From contig JBCCIF010000006.1 in the NCBI GenBank assembly GCA_039028335.1, positions 1-58,459 of the forward strand: a stretch of 58,459 bases of DNA, written 5' to 3'. Numbering within the stretch: the first letter of the stretch is position 1; every line of letters starts with the position of its first letter. A program made the translations under genes and the position numbers. Shown here in pieces: positions 1 through 9,742 of this stretch. This DNA is from JABDKJ01 sp039028335 (lineage in GTDB: Bacteria; Bacteroidota; Bacteroidia; Flavobacteriales_D; JABDKJ01). Below the pieces are notes generated by a model. The model had not been told where the DNA came from and did not search any database. It was given only the letters and a program-made list of their open reading frames with translations.

Positions 1-93
1 CGTAACTTTTATGATTTCTATCTGAATTTAATCCTTAATAAATCGATGATAGTAAATACAGTAAAAATTGTAATCCCAAAGTTACCTGTCTAA

Positions 94-3000
94 TCAGCGA
101 ATCACTATTTTCTTGGTGCAAAGAATTCTCTCGGCATTGGAGATAAAAACTAAATAAAGACCCGCGCTGAGGTCGAATTGAAATTGCTCTATCTTCTGCA
201 TGAGTTCTTCACTCCTTACCTTCTGTCCTTTTTCATTGTACATCTCCATTCTCCAAATGCCATCTTCCAAATCTCTGAGATCAAGTGTAAAGTTGCCACT
301 AGATGGATTGGGATAGATATCAAAACAGTCTTCAATCTCATTCTGAATATATATGCCATTCAATCCATCTTCGAGTGAGAAATAATAAAGGGGCATGCCT
401 TTATTCAAAAGGCTATCGTTCGTATTGAACTGGGCATAGGGTTTAGCAACATTCACTCTAATCCGGGTTTCTGTGGGTATTAAGCCTTCTTCTATGGGCA
501 ACATTTCATAACCCTCATTCAAAATGGGCAGCCCCACCCATGAGGCAGCTCTGAATGCGCGCCTAAAATTTGTAGAAGATGGATTCAAATACACATATTC
601 ATACAGCAATTGAGATGCATCATAATGCGGAATTCGGTCAGCAGACATTTGCTTCAATGAGTCACTTCGGAAAAGATAGATATAGTGCATGCCTCCAAAT
701 CGTGCTTCACCCGTTTGATTGAACAACTCGGTGGTCGGGTTCCAAAGCATATCATAACCATTCTCTCCTGCCAACCAGGAATTCTCGCCAAATGCAATAT
801 TCAAACGTAAACCCGTTTCTAAATCGACTGCATAACCTGGAAACCATGACATCCCGAATTCCTGGGCACCATTCATTGTAGCTTCTGGTGTTCCAGAATT
901 ACCAAAGATATCTTTGCTCGGGTGTAAACGAGGAGTTAATTTAACCGCATTGCCGAATGATAAATCCGGTTCATCACAAAGTTCGAAGACAATGGATCTA
1001 CTCCACTTACTCTTATCTGGGGTCAATACCAATTCGAAACTATGTAAATCTTGATGATCCGTTAAGCTATGGGCGGAAGTCAAATTATTCGCAGACACCT
1101 CTGAACTGGGGCCAGCATTGTTTCTGGCTGACATATAAAATGGCGACCATCCCTTGGCTTCGTTATTTTCAAAAATTTCTGTATTATCCTTTCCTGAATA
1201 GTCGTTGTATGCAGGCTCCCAAATATCTGTGCTGGAAAGATCGTCCATAATTGCAGCGCCTGATTTAATCCAATTTTGAAAAGTAATCCCGTCCTTATCG
1301 GGAATAAAATCAAGCCATTGCATTTCTTCATCTTCAAATTCAATTGAAAAATGGATAGGAAGAACAGATTCCACGTCCGTTTCTTCAAATTGTTGGGCAG
1401 AGACCATGATTCCGTACTCAGGGATGAATTGATTATTGATAATTCCCAGGGTGTCCTGGGAATAAATGGTGTCCACTTCACCTACTTTCCACAATTTCCA
1501 ATTCGAATTCATACCTACGCTGTCAAAAGCCAACGCATAGTCTCCTGGAACATAGCAGAGCGGGTCGGGAACATAAACATTAATGGGTGAATGACCCGCT
1601 TTATACTGCAGCCTTGACATAAAATAGGGTTCTGAAAAAAGTGAGCTTCGATCACCTTCTATACACAATTCATTTCCGCCATTTCCTTGTCCTGAAATCC
1701 TTTCCAAGGCAATAGGCTGCATAAACAGACTTGGGCTAATGTATATACTATCGCAGTAGGTCAAACTTTCTCCACAATTCTCAACCGTCATGCAGATTTC
1801 AAAAAACCCATAGTCTCTGAATTTGTGCGAAGCAAAACGCCCATTCGCAGATCGTCCATCTCCAAAATTCCATTCACATGCAGCGGCTTCGTAGGGATAA
1901 GCAAAATCAAAAACCTTGCCCCTTTGCTCTTTTTCAAACCTGGCAGCAACGGGTTGACAAGGAAGATTCTCAAAGCTGGAGTCGAAATAGTCTTGAATCT
2001 GATCATCAGCTTCAAAAAACTTTATCAGACCCAATGAATCCGCTTCTGAATCTTTTCTCGAAAAAACAAATGCCTTGTGAATTGACAATCGTTTACCATA
2101 GGCAAGTGTAAACGGCCCGCTTGTTTGAACAAAACGCCTATCTGAAGGAGTACTACCTGTTTGTTCTTCCGTCCAAATAAATCCTGGATCTATACCATTG
2201 GTGCCAAAAAAGAATGGGTCAGTTTCTCCTGGAAAAAAATATCTACACGGAATACCTGCTTGACTGGTTCCAAAATTTCCAAAAGTAATTGGTAATCCGT
2301 GATTCCATTTTCCTATTGTATAATTATAAAAGGTCTGGTCATTGTATGGCAGTTCAGTGAAAATATCACCAGTTGGGAAAATAAACCTGTTCATTGAACA
2401 GAATTCATTTGATTCATCTACAATGCCATCTTTGTCATTGTCCATTCCATCAAAATGGTCTGCCTTAGGACCTTTCAATATATCAACTCCAAAAACCCCT
2501 AACTCGGTGCCATATCCCAAAGATCCTGAGCAGTTTTCGTCCAATAGATCTCCATTATAAGAATATCCCAAATCCCGCTGAACATCACAGCCTATGTAGT
2601 CATCACCAAAGCACCCTAAGTCAGTATCCGTCCAATATGCAAATGAGACATTCTTTAGTTCTTGTGAATTTCTGGATTCGATCTTATGTCTTGAAAAAGT
2701 GGAATTACTTAAATGTTCTGATCCATAGAAAGCATAACGCATTTCATGAACTTCAATTTTCACAGGTTCTCCTCCAGATTGAGATTGTACTTGAGCAATA
2801 TCATTGTAAATTGTCCAAGTGATTTGATCACCAAGTAAGTAATATTCGATGTCCATTAGTCCAAACTCTGGATAATAGAAGGCTGGGTAATCTCCCTTCT
2901 CTGGATCATAATATCCATTGTCATTCCGATCAATGTAAGGTGCCAATTCCCAAGATTCACCTATCGATACTTCTCCATGTGCCGGCCATTCTATAATATC

Positions 3001-3507
3001 TTCGGGTATGCGGTAGCCGTTTTGAAAGGGAAATTGATTGGCAGTAAATGTGTTGCTTATTTGATCCTGCTCTAGACGATCAAAATAGAGACGGTGTCGA
3101 TCCACCTCCCACCTATAAATTGACCAGACGCGATCATACTCTTCGCACTTCTGTCCTTCAACTGGAATCGCTCCATTATCCGAGATAGGTCCTGGCCAAA
3201 AATCTACTCCACTCTGTCGATAAACTTGACCACTTGCCAGAGGAATCCCACTTTCAGTAGTTCCTGCAATCCAAAAACCTGAATCAAAAATTGGATGTAT
3301 CCCACTTCCCTTAGGCACTTCATATCCCGGTCCTCCTGGACCATTCGTTCTGTCCCTTCCAAAATTTCCAGCACTGGAAACAATTGTACGAACATTGTTA
3401 ATATTCAATTCCCCAAAGGCAGTGGGTGTAAAACATGGCGCAGCTGTTTGTGACTGAACGAGAAATGCAATGAAAAGTGCTAGTATGGTTAAGGCGCAAT
3501 TTTTCAC
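94..3507 (-). CDS. Large secreted protein, T9SS type A sorting domain
   Basis: A 1137-residue exported protein of unknown function. Residues 1-20 form a signal peptide (hydrophobic LTILALFIAFL, then Q-S-Q). The body has Asp-rich calcium-like stretches (DRNDNGYYD near 190; DGMDNDKDGIVDE near 350) and a PKD-like segment near 525-592 with WNFGDGRS. The last 75 residues match a Por-type T9SS sorting domain: YPNPSSGNF, then DLSAGLYLVFI and a basic end. T9SS cargo is normally moved across the outer membrane and released or attached to surface lipopolysaccharide. The start codon is GTG: no in-frame ATG lies just upstream and the signal peptide begins here. It is divergent from gpmI. The function cannot be named; an adhesin or matrix protein is a guess. 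Confidence 0.85.
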   Translation of the reverse strand: MKNCALTILALFIAFLVQSQTAAPCFTPTAFGELNINNVRTIVSSAGNFGRDRTNGPGGPGYEVPKGSGIHPIFDSGFWIAGTTESGIPLASGQVYRQSGVDFWPGPISDNGAIPVEGQKCEEYDRVWSIYRWEVDRHRLYFDRLEQDQISNTFTANQFPFQNGYRIPEDIIEWPAHGEVSIGESWELAPYIDRNDNGYYDPEKGDYPAFYYPEFGLMDIEYYLLGDQITWTIYNDIAQVQSQSGGEPVKIEVHEMRYAFYGSEHLSNSTFSRHKIESRNSQELKNVSFAYWTDTDLGCFGDDYIGCDVQRDLGYSYNGDLLDENCSGSLGYGTELGVFGVDILKGPKADHFDGMDNDKDGIVDESNEFCSMNRFIFPTGDIFTELPYNDQTFYNYTIGKWNHGLPITFGNFGTSQAGIPCRYFFPGETDPFFFGTNGIDPGFIWTEEQTGSTPSDRRFVQTSGPFTLAYGKRLSIHKAFVFSRKDSEADSLGLIKFFEADDQIQDYFDSSFENLPCQPVAARFEKEQRGKVFDFAYPYEAAACEWNFGDGRSANGRFASHKFRDYGFFEICMTVENCGESLTYCDSIYISPSLFMQPIALERISGQGNGGNELCIEGDRSSLFSEPYFMSRLQYKAGHSPINVYVPDPLCYVPGDYALAFDSVGMNSNWKLWKVGEVDTIYSQDTLGIINNQFIPEYGIMVSAQQFEETDVESVLPIHFSIEFEDEEMQWLDFIPDKDGITFQNWIKSGAAIMDDLSSTDIWEPAYNDYSGKDNTEIFENNEAKGWSPFYMSARNNAGPSSEVSANNLTSAHSLTDHQDLHSFELVLTPDKSKWSRSIVFELCDEPDLSFGNAVKLTPRLHPSKDIFGNSGTPEATMNGAQEFGMSWFPGYAVDLETGLRLNIAFGENSWLAGENGYDMLWNPTTELFNQTGEARFGGMHYIYLFRSDSLKQMSADRIPHYDASQLLYEYVYLNPSSTNFRRAFRAASWVGLPILNEGYEMLPIEEGLIPTETRIRVNVAKPYAQFNTNDSLLNKGMPLYYFSLEDGLNGIYIQNEIEDCFDIYPNPSSGNFTLDLRDLEDGIWRMEMYNEKGQKVRSEELMQKIEQFQFDLSAGLYLVFISNAERILCTKKIVIR

Positions 3508-3613
3508 CTCATTAATATCGAAGAATAAACGCAGTGCAAGACCAAAAGAGAAATTTTTCTTTCAGTTTTATTTCATGTCTAAGGAATTTCCAATTTTTCA
3601 TTTTCTTAGCAAG

Positions 3614-5134
3614 ATGAACGGAAAGAAAACGGCCTTAATAATATTAGATGGATGGGGACATGGGAATAAAGATGCAAATGATGCTATTTACAATGCAAAA
3701 ACACCATTCATTTCTGGCTTGTACGACACTGTTCCTAACGCAGAATTATTGACGCATGGAGAACATGTTGGTCTGCCTGTAGGACAAATGGGAAATTCGG
3801 AAGTAGGTCATTTAAATATCGGGGCAGGCAGAATTGTTTATCAAGATTTGGCAAAGATCAATAAAGCATGCGAAGATGGGCTTCTTGCTGAAAATGAAGA
3901 GCTGAAAAGGGCGATCGACTATGCCAAAAAGCAAAATTGTGCCTTTCATCTCATCGGACTGGTATCGGAAGGAGGCGTTCATTCTTCCCAAGCGCATTTG
4001 CATCATCTTGTTGATATTCTTGAAAAAGAAGGACTTAAAAAATCATTTATTCACGCCTTTACCGATGGTCGGGATACAAGTCCCGAAAAAGGGAAAAAGT
4101 ATATTGATAATCTATTAAATCACCTTGAGGGTAAAAACTGTGAATTGGCCAGTATTGTTGGACGATATTACGCGATGGATAGAGATCAACGATGGGAACG
4201 TATCCAAAAGGCCTATAGTCTCCTGACAAATGGAGAAGGCCATAAAAGTGAGGATGCATTATCATCCATACAGACTTCTTATTCCAATGGAATTACAGAT
4301 GAGTTCATCGAACCTATTTGCCTCACTAAAAATGATATTCCTATAGCAAGGATTCAAGCAGGAGATGTGGTGCTTTGTTTCAATTTTAGAACGGATCGCT
4401 GCAGACAGATTAGTCGTGCTCTGACTCAAGAAAACTTTCCTGAAAATAATATGTGCAGCATTGACTTGCATTATGTAACCATGACACGATACGATGAAGA
4501 TTTCGTCAATGTGCATGTGATGTTCGACAAAGAAAATTTGATCAATACAATAGGAGAAGTGGTTTCTGAAAATGGGAGTTCTCAACTGCGCGCTGCAGAA
4601 ACAGAAAAGTATCCTCATGTCACTTTCTTTTTTTCAGGAGGCAGAGAAGAGAAATTTGATAAAGAAGAACGAATCATGGCCAATTCTCCTCAAGTAGCTA
4701 CTTACGATTTACAGCCTGAAATGAGTGCTGAAGAATTGGCCGATAAGGTCTGTGAGCATATTCAAACAAAAGAGCCCAATTTCATTTGCCTGAATTTTGC
4801 CAATCCCGACATGGTTGGACACACTGGAGATTTTGAAGCCATTGTTAAGGCCGTAGAAACAACAGATCAGCAATGCAAGAAAGTAGCTGAATTAGCTCGG
4901 TCCAAGGGATATGAATGCATAATCATCGCGGATCATGGAAATGCGGATTTAGCAAGAAATGAAGACGGAAGTCCACATACCGCTCATACTACAAATCCTG
5001 TACCGATATTTTATCTAGGAGAGTCTTTTAAAAGCATTCAGAACGGCATATTAGCTGATGTATCTCCTAGCATACTTTCTATAATGAAAATACCCCAGCC
5101 ATTAGAAATGACCGGGGCATCTTTACTTGAATAA
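3614..5134 (+). CDS. gpmI: 2,3-bisphosphoglycerate-independent phosphoglycerate mutase
   Basis: Interconverts 3- and 2-phosphoglycerate in cytosolic glycolysis and gluconeogenesis using two Mn ions and a phosphoserine intermediate. The N-terminal metal motif LDGWG (Asp12) and the nucleophile motif GNSEVGH (Ser62) are present, as are HAFTDGRD near residue 120 and the C-terminal metal-site motif ADHGNAD. The frame stays open to 3470, but I choose ATG 3614 because homologues begin a few residues before the ILDGWG strand; this gives 506 residues, the usual length. ATG 3575 would add 13 residues. It stands alone on the plus strand between minus-strand surface-protein genes and ends 12 bases from the stop of the convergent neighbour. 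Confidence 0.96.
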   Translation: MNGKKTALIILDGWGHGNKDANDAIYNAKTPFISGLYDTVPNAELLTHGEHVGLPVGQMGNSEVGHLNIGAGRIVYQDLAKINKACEDGLLAENEELKRAIDYAKKQNCAFHLIGLVSEGGVHSSQAHLHHLVDILEKEGLKKSFIHAFTDGRDTSPEKGKKYIDNLLNHLEGKNCELASIVGRYYAMDRDQRWERIQKAYSLLTNGEGHKSEDALSSIQTSYSNGITDEFIEPICLTKNDIPIARIQAGDVVLCFNFRTDRCRQISRALTQENFPENNMCSIDLHYVTMTRYDEDFVNVHVMFDKENLINTIGEVVSENGSSQLRAAETEKYPHVTFFFSGGREEKFDKEERIMANSPQVATYDLQPEMSAEELADKVCEHIQTKEPNFICLNFANPDMVGHTGDFEAIVKAVETTDQQCKKVAELARSKGYECIIIADHGNADLARNEDGSPHTAHTTNPVPIFYLGESFKSIQNGILADVSPSILSIMKIPQPLEMTGASLLE

Positions 5135-5146
5135 ATATCTTATAAC

Positions 5147-7387
5147 TTAATTGCTTCTTAACATGGTGAAGGACCCCGATTTGGATTCTGTTCCATCATC
5201 GAACTCAACAACATAAAAATACGTTCCTCCAGGATAATCTGCACCATCCCATGTATTTTCGCGAGACTCAAGCACTTCCGCACCCCAACGGTTGAAAATA
5301 TGCAGAGTGCCGGCCCTGCTTAACATCTCAAACACCTGAAATACATCATTCTGACTATCTCCATTTGGCGTGATCACATTCGGAATGAAACAGGTTATGG
5401 TCTCTAATGTGTCTCCATCAAAGCCCGCATAAATAGGATCAAATTCTTGACAATAGTCAGTCACTACAACCTGAATTTCTTGCGTTCCTAATGGCAAATC
5501 TGGTACTTCACCGAGACTGCTTGTTGCGCTATAAAAATCCGGGTCAATTATTCCTCCATTGGTTACATCCAAATAAAGGAAATTATATGGCGGAGTTCCT
5601 GTTCCTTCAGCAATTGTTGTCTCCAAGGCCAAGGGGTCACCTAAGCAAAGAATCTCACTAAATTCCAATACAGGTTGAGGAGGCAATGGCGGCAAATACT
5701 CAATTGTCGCTTCAGCCACACGGTTACAGAAATCGGTAATGAACAAAGTAACTGGAAATCCTCCTAGACTGCTTGGCGGAGGAGTTATCGTTGTTGTATC
5801 AGTTAAATCGCCAGTGGGTAACCAAGAGTAGGTAAAACCGGGTGTTCCATCCTGAATATTGGCCTGAAGCGGATAAGGAGCTCCTGGACAAAAGGGTTCA
5901 CCATTATCTCCAATAGAAACTGTAGGGTCAGGAGGTATGCTGTTGGTAATTACAACTTGATTATCGCCAGTAAATCCACAAAGATCAATAACGCCAACTG
6001 TATATTGAGCTGATTCGGTTGGAACAGGAACCGTGAGTATTGGCCCCGAGCCCACTTCATCACCTGCAGAGTTCAGCCAGGTATAATCGTAAGCTGGTAA
6101 TCCTTGCGAGGCCTCTGCTATCAGGATGACTTCATCAGCCGGACATATTAAATTGATATCCGGAGATGCTATTGGAAGCACATTCTCATCAAAAATGCTA
6201 ATATAGGCCGTATCCTGTGGCAAGAATGGCCCATTCTCTGAATCGGCTGAGCACAAAATTGCTTCAATTACCTCTTCTCCTTCTTCAATTCCATCATTTA
6301 TAGCATTTATTCCAAAGTCATGTTGATAGACTCCTGGCAACAATATTATTGTATCCGGTAAATTGCTCACAACTAAATCCGTTGCGGGATCGATATCCCC
6401 TTGCAACTTAATTTGATAAAATCCTGTATCAGCGGCACACAATCTCTTAAAATTCGCAAATGAAGAATCACAATTATCACTTAACTCAACCAATCCACCT
6501 GGGAAAAAGGAATTTAGTGTCAAGGCATCTGGCACGGATGAAAAAGATCCTGCTTCTAAAAATACAGATGTCGCTAAAAACCCATCTTGGCAATCAGCGA
6601 TTGCAAATTTGAAGTGATAAGTCTCTGTGCACTCTACAGCAGCAATGATTTCAATTTTTGTTGTAAAGGCATTCAAAGTATGCCCAGCTCCGCCATCATT
6701 GTTGATATAATACTCTTCATTCAATGCTGGAGGCGTTTGTGTAGGATCTTCATAAATCGTACTAATCGTTATTGGAAGAGGTGGGTCTGTACCCGGTACA
6801 TTTGCAAAATTTGCCGCTCCATTTGGAAAACCAGCGGGAGCCGCATAAGGACCAGAAATACCGGGACCGCTAATCAAGAATGCAAATACATCGTTAAATT
6901 GAGAATTGATATAGGTATTGTATTCATCTGAACCAAATACAAAATTGAAGCGAATCGTATCACCCGCTGGTACGAAATCAAATTCAAGTATAGCTACGTC
7001 TTGCGTATTATTAATCTGACCAGCGGCTGGATTCGTTTCTACAGATTGGGCAATGGTCAAAAGATCTGGATCTCCTGGGCCATTAATATTTTGTCCTGCA
7101 TATTGATCAATTGCATTTCCCAAAAGCCCAAAAGCTGGCGCATTGTATTCAATCATTCCTGAAGAAAGGACAATTCCCGAATCTACGCCAAGGTTAGTAT
7201 TTTGTCCATTGAAAAAACCAAATTGACCTTTCAAACCCGTAAAAGAAACGTTACTTGCTGTCACACCTTCACCTAACAAATAATCAAAAACCATTTCCTC
7301 CATGGTCAATGTTGTATCCGTTTCGATTTGAGAATAGCTGAAAGTAAAGATGAATAGCCCTATGATGCTCAGAGATAGTTTTCTCAT
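5147..7387 (-). CDS. Choice-of-anchor-L protein with T9SS type B (gliding CTD) sorting domain, copy 1
   Basis: A 746-residue exported protein. Residues 1-20 are a signal peptide. A choice-of-anchor-L domain spans about 25-285 (VFGSDEYNTYIN, FNDVFAFLISGPGISGPY, FKFAIADCQDGFLATSVFLE). It is followed by a Calx-beta-like part and Ig/PKD-like modules to about 660. The final 82 residues are a gliding-motility-associated C-terminal domain (FIPNVITPNGDSQNDVF, FNRWG, W-D-G, Y-P-G-G-T-Y-F-Y), which acts as a T9SS type-B sorting signal. It is the most downstream of three tandem paralogues. Its N-terminal domain is closer to copy 3, while everything after about residue 285 is closer to copy 2, so it looks mosaic. 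Probably a surface adhesin or matrix component; the ligand is unknown. Confidence 0.88.
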   Translation of the reverse strand: MRKLSLSIIGLFIFTFSYSQIETDTTLTMEEMVFDYLLGEGVTASNVSFTGLKGQFGFFNGQNTNLGVDSGIVLSSGMIEYNAPAFGLLGNAIDQYAGQNINGPGDPDLLTIAQSVETNPAAGQINNTQDVAILEFDFVPAGDTIRFNFVFGSDEYNTYINSQFNDVFAFLISGPGISGPYAAPAGFPNGAANFANVPGTDPPLPITISTIYEDPTQTPPALNEEYYINNDGGAGHTLNAFTTKIEIIAAVECTETYHFKFAIADCQDGFLATSVFLEAGSFSSVPDALTLNSFFPGGLVELSDNCDSSFANFKRLCAADTGFYQIKLQGDIDPATDLVVSNLPDTIILLPGVYQHDFGINAINDGIEEGEEVIEAILCSADSENGPFLPQDTAYISIFDENVLPIASPDINLICPADEVILIAEASQGLPAYDYTWLNSAGDEVGSGPILTVPVPTESAQYTVGVIDLCGFTGDNQVVITNSIPPDPTVSIGDNGEPFCPGAPYPLQANIQDGTPGFTYSWLPTGDLTDTTTITPPPSSLGGFPVTLFITDFCNRVAEATIEYLPPLPPQPVLEFSEILCLGDPLALETTIAEGTGTPPYNFLYLDVTNGGIIDPDFYSATSSLGEVPDLPLGTQEIQVVVTDYCQEFDPIYAGFDGDTLETITCFIPNVITPNGDSQNDVFQVFEMLSRAGTLHIFNRWGAEVLESRENTWDGADYPGGTYFYVVEFDDGTESKSGSFTMLRSN

Positions 7388-7523
7388 ATTATCTATTTAT
7401 TCTGCTAAAATAGTTAATTGTAAATAATTTCCGATTGGAAAAAAATGACATTTTTTGCCTTTCTATTTTCGCAAAAAAAGCTCCATTTACTATTTCAGAA
7501 AAATGATAATAAGTGAATCCGTC

Positions 7524-9704
7524 TTATTTCAGCAATGTGAATGAACCTGATTTAGACTCCGATCCGTCATCGAATTCAACTGCATAAAAATAAGTTCCAC
7601 CTGGGTAATCCTCGCCATCCCACGAATTCTCTCGTGTTTCTAAGATTTCTGCACCCCATCGATTATAAATGTGAAGCGTCCCATCTCTACTCAGCATTTC
7701 AAATACAATAAACGCATCATTTTGATTATCTCCGTTTGGTGTAATCACATTGGGAATAAAGCATGTAATTGTTTCCAAAGTATCAGAATCAAAACCGGTA
7801 TAAATGGGGTCAAATTGCTGACAAAAATCAGTCACAATAACTTGAATTTCCTGGGTACCTAAAGGCAAATTGGGAATTTCTCCAATACCGCTAGAAGAAC
7901 TATAGAAATCGGGATTAAGAATTCCTCCATTGGTTACATCCAAATACAAAAAGTTATACGGAGGTGTTCCTGTTCCGTCAGCGATAGTGGTTTGAAGACT
8001 GAGTGGATCTCCTAAGCATAAGAAATCATTCAAACCTAATTGTGCATCTGGAGGAAGTGGAGGAATGTATTCCATAGAAATCTCAGCCACACGATTACAA
8101 AAATCCGTAACGACCAGAGAAACAGGATAAGGCCCTAAACTGCCCAATGGTGGTGTTATGGTTGTCGTGTCTGCCATACTTCCAGTTGGTAACCAAAAAT
8201 AGGTAAAGCCTGGGGTTCCATCTTGAATATTTCCTTGTAAGGGAAATCCAGCACCTGGACAAAAGGGTTCTCCATTGTCAGAAATCGAAACGGAAGGATC
8301 AGGTGGAATGTTATTTGTGACTGTCACTGTGGCATCTCCTGTAAATCCGCAAAAATCAATTACCGAAACGGTATATTGTGCAGAAGTACTCGGCACAGGT
8401 ACTGTCAATATCGGTCCTTCCCCAATTTCGTCACCAGAAGAATTCTCCCAGGTGTATTCAAACACAGGAACTCCCTGAGTGGCCTCAGCCAAAATGATGA
8501 CTTCATCAATTGGACAAATCAAATTAATATCCTGTGTCTCAATAGGTAAGATGAACTCGTCTATGATATTTATTGTTGCAGTATCCTGGGGTAGAAATGG
8601 ACCTGCTGCATCAGAAGAAGAGCACAGAATCACTTCAATCTCTTCATCTCCTTCCTGAATGCCATCTGCCAAAGCGAGAATCCCGAAATTGTGCGCAAAA
8701 ACTTGTGGCACCATCAATATGGTATCCGGAACATTAAAAATTTGATAATCAATTTCCTGCTCGGCATCCCCTTGAAATTTTAATATGAAATAGATAGAGT
8801 CAGCTGCGCATTGTCTGCTAAAATTCGAAAAGGAAGTGTCGCAATTACCGCTTGTTTCAACTATACCTAATTCAAAGAAAGAATCCAGAACTAATTCATC
8901 CGGAATACTTTGAAAAGAACCCGCCTCCAAAAAGACCCCTGAATCAAGTATATCATCTGATGCATCTGCAATAGCAAGTTTAATGTGGTGCAATTCGCCA
9001 CAGGTCACAGCAGCCACAGCGGTCAATACAACAGTCAAACCATCGAACTGAACCTCCGTGCCACCTGTATTGATTTCATTATTCACATAAAAATCAGGAT
9101 TCGATGTATCGTTCACAGAAAATATAGAAACTGGATCTGTCGTACCTGGAATCAAGGCAATGTTCTCCGAACCATTGAACTGAGGTGGAGAAGAATAAGG
9201 ACCAGTAATATCAGGCCCTGAAAGAAAAAAGCCGAAAACATCATTGATCGATCCTACCCATTCCAGGTATTCTTCTGAACCAAAAACATAATTAAATTCT
9301 AAGGTATCCGAAGATGGAATAAAATCAAATTCTAATATAGCTACATCGTTTACTTGAATTCCGGCAATCTCTTCTAGATCGTCATCACCGTCAACACTCA
9401 CTGGTGGGGCCAAAGTGAAGTTTCCAGTATTATTGGGTCCTACACATAATTGAATATCTCCAGTGGCCATTACTAAACCTGAATCAATTCCGACATTGGA
9501 ATTCACACTATTGAAAAAACCGCATTGCAAATTAATTTCATTTGCAGGCATCCCATTGAATGTGATATTCGAAGCATTGACTCCTTCTCCAAGGAGAACA
9601 TTTTGCACATAATCTTCTACTGTATTTAGACTTTCTACAACTAGCTGGGAATAAAGCGAATTGATGCCTAAAGACATCATCAATACCATGACAATTCTAT
9701 TCAT
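7524..9704 (-). CDS. Choice-of-anchor-L protein with T9SS type B sorting domain, copy 2
   Basis: A 726-residue exported paralogue of its two neighbours. Signal peptide about 1-19 (MNRIVMVLMMSLGINSLYSQ). The choice-of-anchor-L domain spans about 22-265 but differs from copies 1 and 3: it has VFGSEEYLEW and LAIADASDDILDSGVFLE, the latter resembling the OmpA-fused protein at 22169-23428. From about 265 on it tracks copy 1 closely, including the shared stretch GTGTPPYNFLYLDVTNGGI and the type-B domain (CFIPNVITPNGD, YNRWGAEILE, YPGGTYFYAVEFDDG). It starts 38 bases after copy 3 stops, so the two are probably co-transcribed; a 136-base gap separates it from copy 1. Confidence 0.88.
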   Translation of the reverse strand: MNRIVMVLMMSLGINSLYSQLVVESLNTVEDYVQNVLLGEGVNASNITFNGMPANEINLQCGFFNSVNSNVGIDSGLVMATGDIQLCVGPNNTGNFTLAPPVSVDGDDDLEEIAGIQVNDVAILEFDFIPSSDTLEFNYVFGSEEYLEWVGSINDVFGFFLSGPDITGPYSSPPQFNGSENIALIPGTTDPVSIFSVNDTSNPDFYVNNEINTGGTEVQFDGLTVVLTAVAAVTCGELHHIKLAIADASDDILDSGVFLEAGSFQSIPDELVLDSFFELGIVETSGNCDTSFSNFSRQCAADSIYFILKFQGDAEQEIDYQIFNVPDTILMVPQVFAHNFGILALADGIQEGDEEIEVILCSSSDAAGPFLPQDTATINIIDEFILPIETQDINLICPIDEVIILAEATQGVPVFEYTWENSSGDEIGEGPILTVPVPSTSAQYTVSVIDFCGFTGDATVTVTNNIPPDPSVSISDNGEPFCPGAGFPLQGNIQDGTPGFTYFWLPTGSMADTTTITPPLGSLGPYPVSLVVTDFCNRVAEISMEYIPPLPPDAQLGLNDFLCLGDPLSLQTTIADGTGTPPYNFLYLDVTNGGILNPDFYSSSSGIGEIPNLPLGTQEIQVIVTDFCQQFDPIYTGFDSDTLETITCFIPNVITPNGDNQNDAFIVFEMLSRDGTLHIYNRWGAEILETRENSWDGEDYPGGTYFYAVEFDDGSESKSGSFTLLK

Positions 9705-9742
9705 TTTGTCTTAATAATTTAGAAGAAAATAAGATTTACAAC

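Noticed and set aside
1..93. Search for a terminator or gene in the first 93 bases
   Set aside because: No hairpin, no open frame of note; nothing supported.
3470..3613. N-terminal extension of gpmI to 554 residues
   Set aside because: The extension overlaps the divergent gene start and has no counterpart in the family; ATG 3614 gives the normal length.
7388..7523. Possible plus-strand promoter or antisense RNA (TATTTTCG near 7464) in the gap between copies 1 and 2
   Set aside because: No -33 element at the right spacing and no structured product; AT-rich chance match is likely.
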